From contig JBEKCL010000273.1 of the NCBI GenBank assembly GCA_050014895.1, forward strand, positions 1-7,219: a stretch of 7,219 nt of DNA, in the 5' to 3' direction. The position numbers and the translations under genes were made by a program. The notes under the pieces are model-generated. The model was not told where the DNA came from. It searched no databases and was given only the letters and a program-made list of their open reading frames with translations. Numbering within the stretch: the stretch's first letter is position 1; each line of letters starts with the position of its first letter. This document shows, piece by piece, positions 5,505 through 7,219 of this stretch. This DNA is from JAFGLP01 sp050014895. Lineage in GTDB: Bacteria > Chloroflexota > Dehalococcoidia > GIF9 > UBA5629.

Positions 5505-5972
5505 CTAAGTAGCCATTAATTGCTTGACTTTTAGGAGCTTGTTCATAATATCATCATCGATAAAATATAGCTCATATGTAATGCCTGAATCTAAATAAAC
5601 CATCTGCAACAAAGGAGTATTCGAATCTTCTTCGGCAGCTGCTCCTCCCAATAAAGCGCCAACGGGACCAAGTAATAAGTCGCCAACGATTGCTCCTTCT
5701 ACAACATCCACCCCATTGTCACTTAAAACCAATTTTATATCTTTGATGTTTGTCTTCTGAAGAACGACATTTTTATATGGTAATTTAATACATTGTAAAA
5801 TGATTTTATCATTGTCATTCATTAAAGATATAGATACTGGACCTCGTAAATCTGGATGGCCACCCTCATAAGTTAGCCGAACTCCAGGATATATTTTATC
5901 AGAAGATTTTTTTATGTCATTCTGAATGACTAAAAAAATAACTGCGAGTATTATCATCCCCAGGAACAACAT
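5505..5972 (-). CDS. Membrane protein with glycine-zipper segment, operon partner of the JAB protein
   Basis: This 155-residue protein has an N-terminal hydrophobic helix (residues 1-17) followed by KKSSDK. A beta-rich domain follows: YPGVRLTYEGGHPDLRGPVS, then KIILQC and KDIKLVLSDNG. A small-residue stretch at 93-111 (GAIVGDLLLGPVGALLGGA) has G93/G97 and G105/G109 spacing, as in glycine zippers, and could insert into or pack against a membrane. The C-terminal strands (LLQMVYLDSGITYELYFID) resemble the end of a PH-like or similar small sensor fold, but I recognise no named family. GGGAGGAGG lies 13 bases before ATG 5972, a long spacing, and the ATG five codons on is worse. The gene is immediately followed by the JAB gene and is equally AT-rich, so the two are probably transferred and act together at the membrane. 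Confidence 0.65.
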   Translation of the reverse strand: MLFLGMIILAVIFLVIQNDIKKSSDKIYPGVRLTYEGGHPDLRGPVSISLMNDNDKIILQCIKLPYKNVVLQKTNIKDIKLVLSDNGVDVVEGAIVGDLLLGPVGALLGGAAAEEDSNTPLLQMVYLDSGITYELYFIDDDIMNKLLKVKQLMAT

Positions 5973-6002
5973 ATAAGAATCGCATCCTCCTCCCTTTCAG
6001 GT

Positions 6003-6113
6003 TCAAGGAGCATCTGATGGCTTCAGACCAGTATTGGGCTTGCCATGTTCACAAAGAGTACTCTCAACATGCGCCGTGAATGCAATAACCGTTTCTGCCT
6101 CATAGACAAGCAC
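6003..6113 (-). CDS. Possible 36-residue ORF or gene remnant
   Basis: A minus-strand frame starts at GTG 6113, directly after an in-frame TAG and 12 bp past the stop of the preceding gene. It begins VLVYEAETVIAFTAHVESTL and ends GKPNTGLKPSDAP before TGA. The composition is protein-like and the GKPNTGLKPSDAP end looks like a real C-terminus, but there is no Shine-Dalgarno and I recognise no family. It could be the tail of a lost gene at a junction. It is one of the few things visible in the 150-bp gap between the two transcription blocks. Confidence 0.2.
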   Translation of the reverse strand: MLVYEAETVIAFTAHVESTLCEHGKPNTGLKPSDAP

Positions 6114-6124
6114 CTAGCAGTAGT

Positions 6125-7093
6125 TTATATTCCACTTTTATCCATCCATTCAAGTATTGCGACTAGAGCCGTTACGCTTGGATATACATCACTGGATTGC
6201 AGCGCAGGCTCATCTAGCCGGTGCACTGCTCGATTGCCTATAATACGAATTGTATGCATGTGGTTAGCTACGATTTCTGGTATGACCGCTTTGTCTTTCA
6301 AATCTGTAATATTATCGACCAAGGCACCCTTAGATGGAAAATGATACTTGCTCAAGATTTTATTGACTATTTTACCTAAATATTTGCGTAACTCAGTCCC
6401 AGAAGTCTCAGGCTCTAAAATTGCTTTTTCAATGTCAGCAAGGGCGCTGCTTTTCAAGCCAGCATCTACTTTCCTAAGACCATTGATCCTGCGGCGTGCC
6501 TCTGCAATTGTGCCACCTGCGGCAAATTCCTGATCGATCCTTGCCGCTGCTTCTCGCGCTACCAGCCGCCAGCGCTCCAGAGGAAACAATCGTTCAGCGG
6601 CCTCAAAATCCATCTTGGCAAGTTTGAATTCACCTATCGTCGCGTATGCGTTACCTCTCTGTAAAAAGACCATTCCATCATCGGGGAAAAGCGTTAGCAG
6701 TTGAACGAACGCTTGCTCACCTTGAACTCTATCAGATGTTAGCGTTTGCCGGGTATCTGCCGCCATTTCCGTGATCTGTTTCCAGTTGCGCATTGCTGAA
6801 TTGATTTTAGGTTCTTCCAGAATATAGGTTTGCAAGTCTACGCCAATGCTTGCACATGCGTTCTCGATCGTGTTCATGTACGGAATAATTCTTGCGTCCA
6901 CTTCGGGCGAACGGGAATAATAATCAACTTGTGTTATGCCCTTATTACCGAGCTGCTGTTTGACCACCTCGACCAACTGAGGTACTTCTTCGGCCAGCAA
7001 TAGATGATCATACAACGGCAGTGGATGGTTCCAGTCGACCAGGCCAAACTTTCCCGACAATATGCAGAAAGGAACGCCTTCATGTTCCGCCAT
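6125..7093 (-). CDS. DUF6884-like / TPR-like / DUF4145-like three-part protein, 5' end uncertain
   Basis: There are 322 residues from ATG 7093. Residues 1-50 (FCILSGKFGLVDWNHPLPLYD) match the ILSaKyGLv...PYd core of DUF6884-like domains. Residues about 122-180 look like one or two TPR helices (FLQRGNAYATIGEFKLAKMDFEAAERLFP). Residues about 215-318 resemble DUF4145, including the helix ELRKYLGKIVNKIL, LVDNITDL and the characteristic IRIIGNRAVH. The frame stays open upstream to 7180 (29 codons), and the extension (IGACASRL, then LVLKTPWKSRLVES) fits the family's N-terminal strand and (S/T)PW motif. ATG 7093 is therefore internal to the domain, and no ATG, GTG or TTG lies in the extension. The 5' end is probably frameshifted or truncated near 7180. 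DUF4145 proteins often sit in restriction or defence loci. No membrane segment; function unknown. Confidence 0.65.
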   Translation of the reverse strand: MAEHEGVPFCILSGKFGLVDWNHPLPLYDHLLLAEEVPQLVEVVKQQLGNKGITQVDYYSRSPEVDARIIPYMNTIENACASIGVDLQTYILEEPKINSAMRNWKQITEMAADTRQTLTSDRVQGEQAFVQLLTLFPDDGMVFLQRGNAYATIGEFKLAKMDFEAAERLFPLERWRLVAREAAARIDQEFAAGGTIAEARRRINGLRKVDAGLKSSALADIEKAILEPETSGTELRKYLGKIVNKILSKYHFPSKGALVDNITDLKDKAVIPEIVANHMHTIRIIGNRAVHRLDEPALQSSDVYPSVTALVAILEWMDKSGI

Positions 7094-7180
7094 CGACTCT
7101 ACTAGCCTCGATTTCCACGGGGTTTTAAGTACTAAAATTGAATTAACATTAGCCAGTCGTGAAGCGCAGGCTCCTATTCT
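7094..7180 (-). pseudogene. In-frame upstream extension of the DUF6884-like gene, no start codon
   Basis: Twenty-nine sense codons precede ATG 7093 in the same frame. They read RIGACASRLANVNSILVLK, then TPWKSRLVES, and are bounded by TGA at 7181-7183. The sequence fits the missing N-terminus of the DUF6884 domain, with GACAS in place of the first-strand xSCxxxK motif and KTPWKSRL before the second helix. The most likely explanations are a frameshift at the gene's beginning or a recombination junction. The other frames from 7180 to the window end show nothing I can identify. Confidence 0.45.
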
Positions 7181-7219
7181 TCAGCCAGGGAACTCTGACA
7201 GACTGGTCGAGCAGCCCGG

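Noticed and set aside
6045..6533. Plus-strand ORFs opposite the DUF6884-like gene
   Set aside because: They overlap the well-supported minus-strand gene and show no domain-like sequence.

Overview
The window looks like a mosaic accessory region of a Bacillota chromosome, perhaps a Peptococcaceae-type anaerobe. This rests on strong AAGGAGG-type ribosome binding sites, sigma-A style promoters, a DUF2691 gene (a family I know mainly from Bacillus and its relatives) and an IS630 copy of a type common in that phylum. The genus assignment is an inference. Base composition changes abruptly: positions 1-1450 are GC-rich, 1500-2310 and about 4740-5990 are clearly AT-rich, and the rest is intermediate.

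Left part (1-1451, minus strand): a secreted or surface repeat protein starts at 1380 and runs off the left edge. It has a signal peptide, a short YD-like segment, then about 4.5 tandem Ig-like units of roughly 91 residues. Its start overlaps the stop of a 24-codon remnant with the GVAYGNxTFVAV motif of another surface-protein repeat family. Next (1637-2208, minus) come a DUF2691 gene with its own promoter and, 5 bp after its stop, a possible 32-residue single-span membrane peptide.

Centre (2315-3528): a complete IS630-family element with 21-bp imperfect terminal inverted repeats, flanking TA dinucleotides, an internal promoter, and a transposase whose well-placed start is out of frame with the catalytic body. 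Beyond it lie a decayed alpha/beta hydrolase remnant (3617-3818), two ATGA-coupled small genes of unknown function (3817-4196), and a complete yjbQ/UPF0047 gene (4276-4674), all on the minus strand.

Right part (minus strand): a two-gene membrane cassette (4794-5972) encodes a glycine-zipper protein followed by a membrane-anchored RadC/JAB-type JAMM metalloprotein. Upstream of it is a three-part protein (6125-7093) with a DUF6884-like N-terminus, a TPR-like middle and a DUF4145-like C-terminus; its reading frame continues upstream of the first ATG, so its 5' end appears damaged or misplaced. Apart from the transposase everything reads leftward. The JAB pair is clearly an operon; longer co-transcription is not shown. 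The best candidates for undescribed biology are the glycine-zipper/JAB pair, possibly with the DUF6884-TPR-DUF4145 gene, and the DUF2691/small-membrane-peptide pair. No function for either can be proved from this sequence alone.
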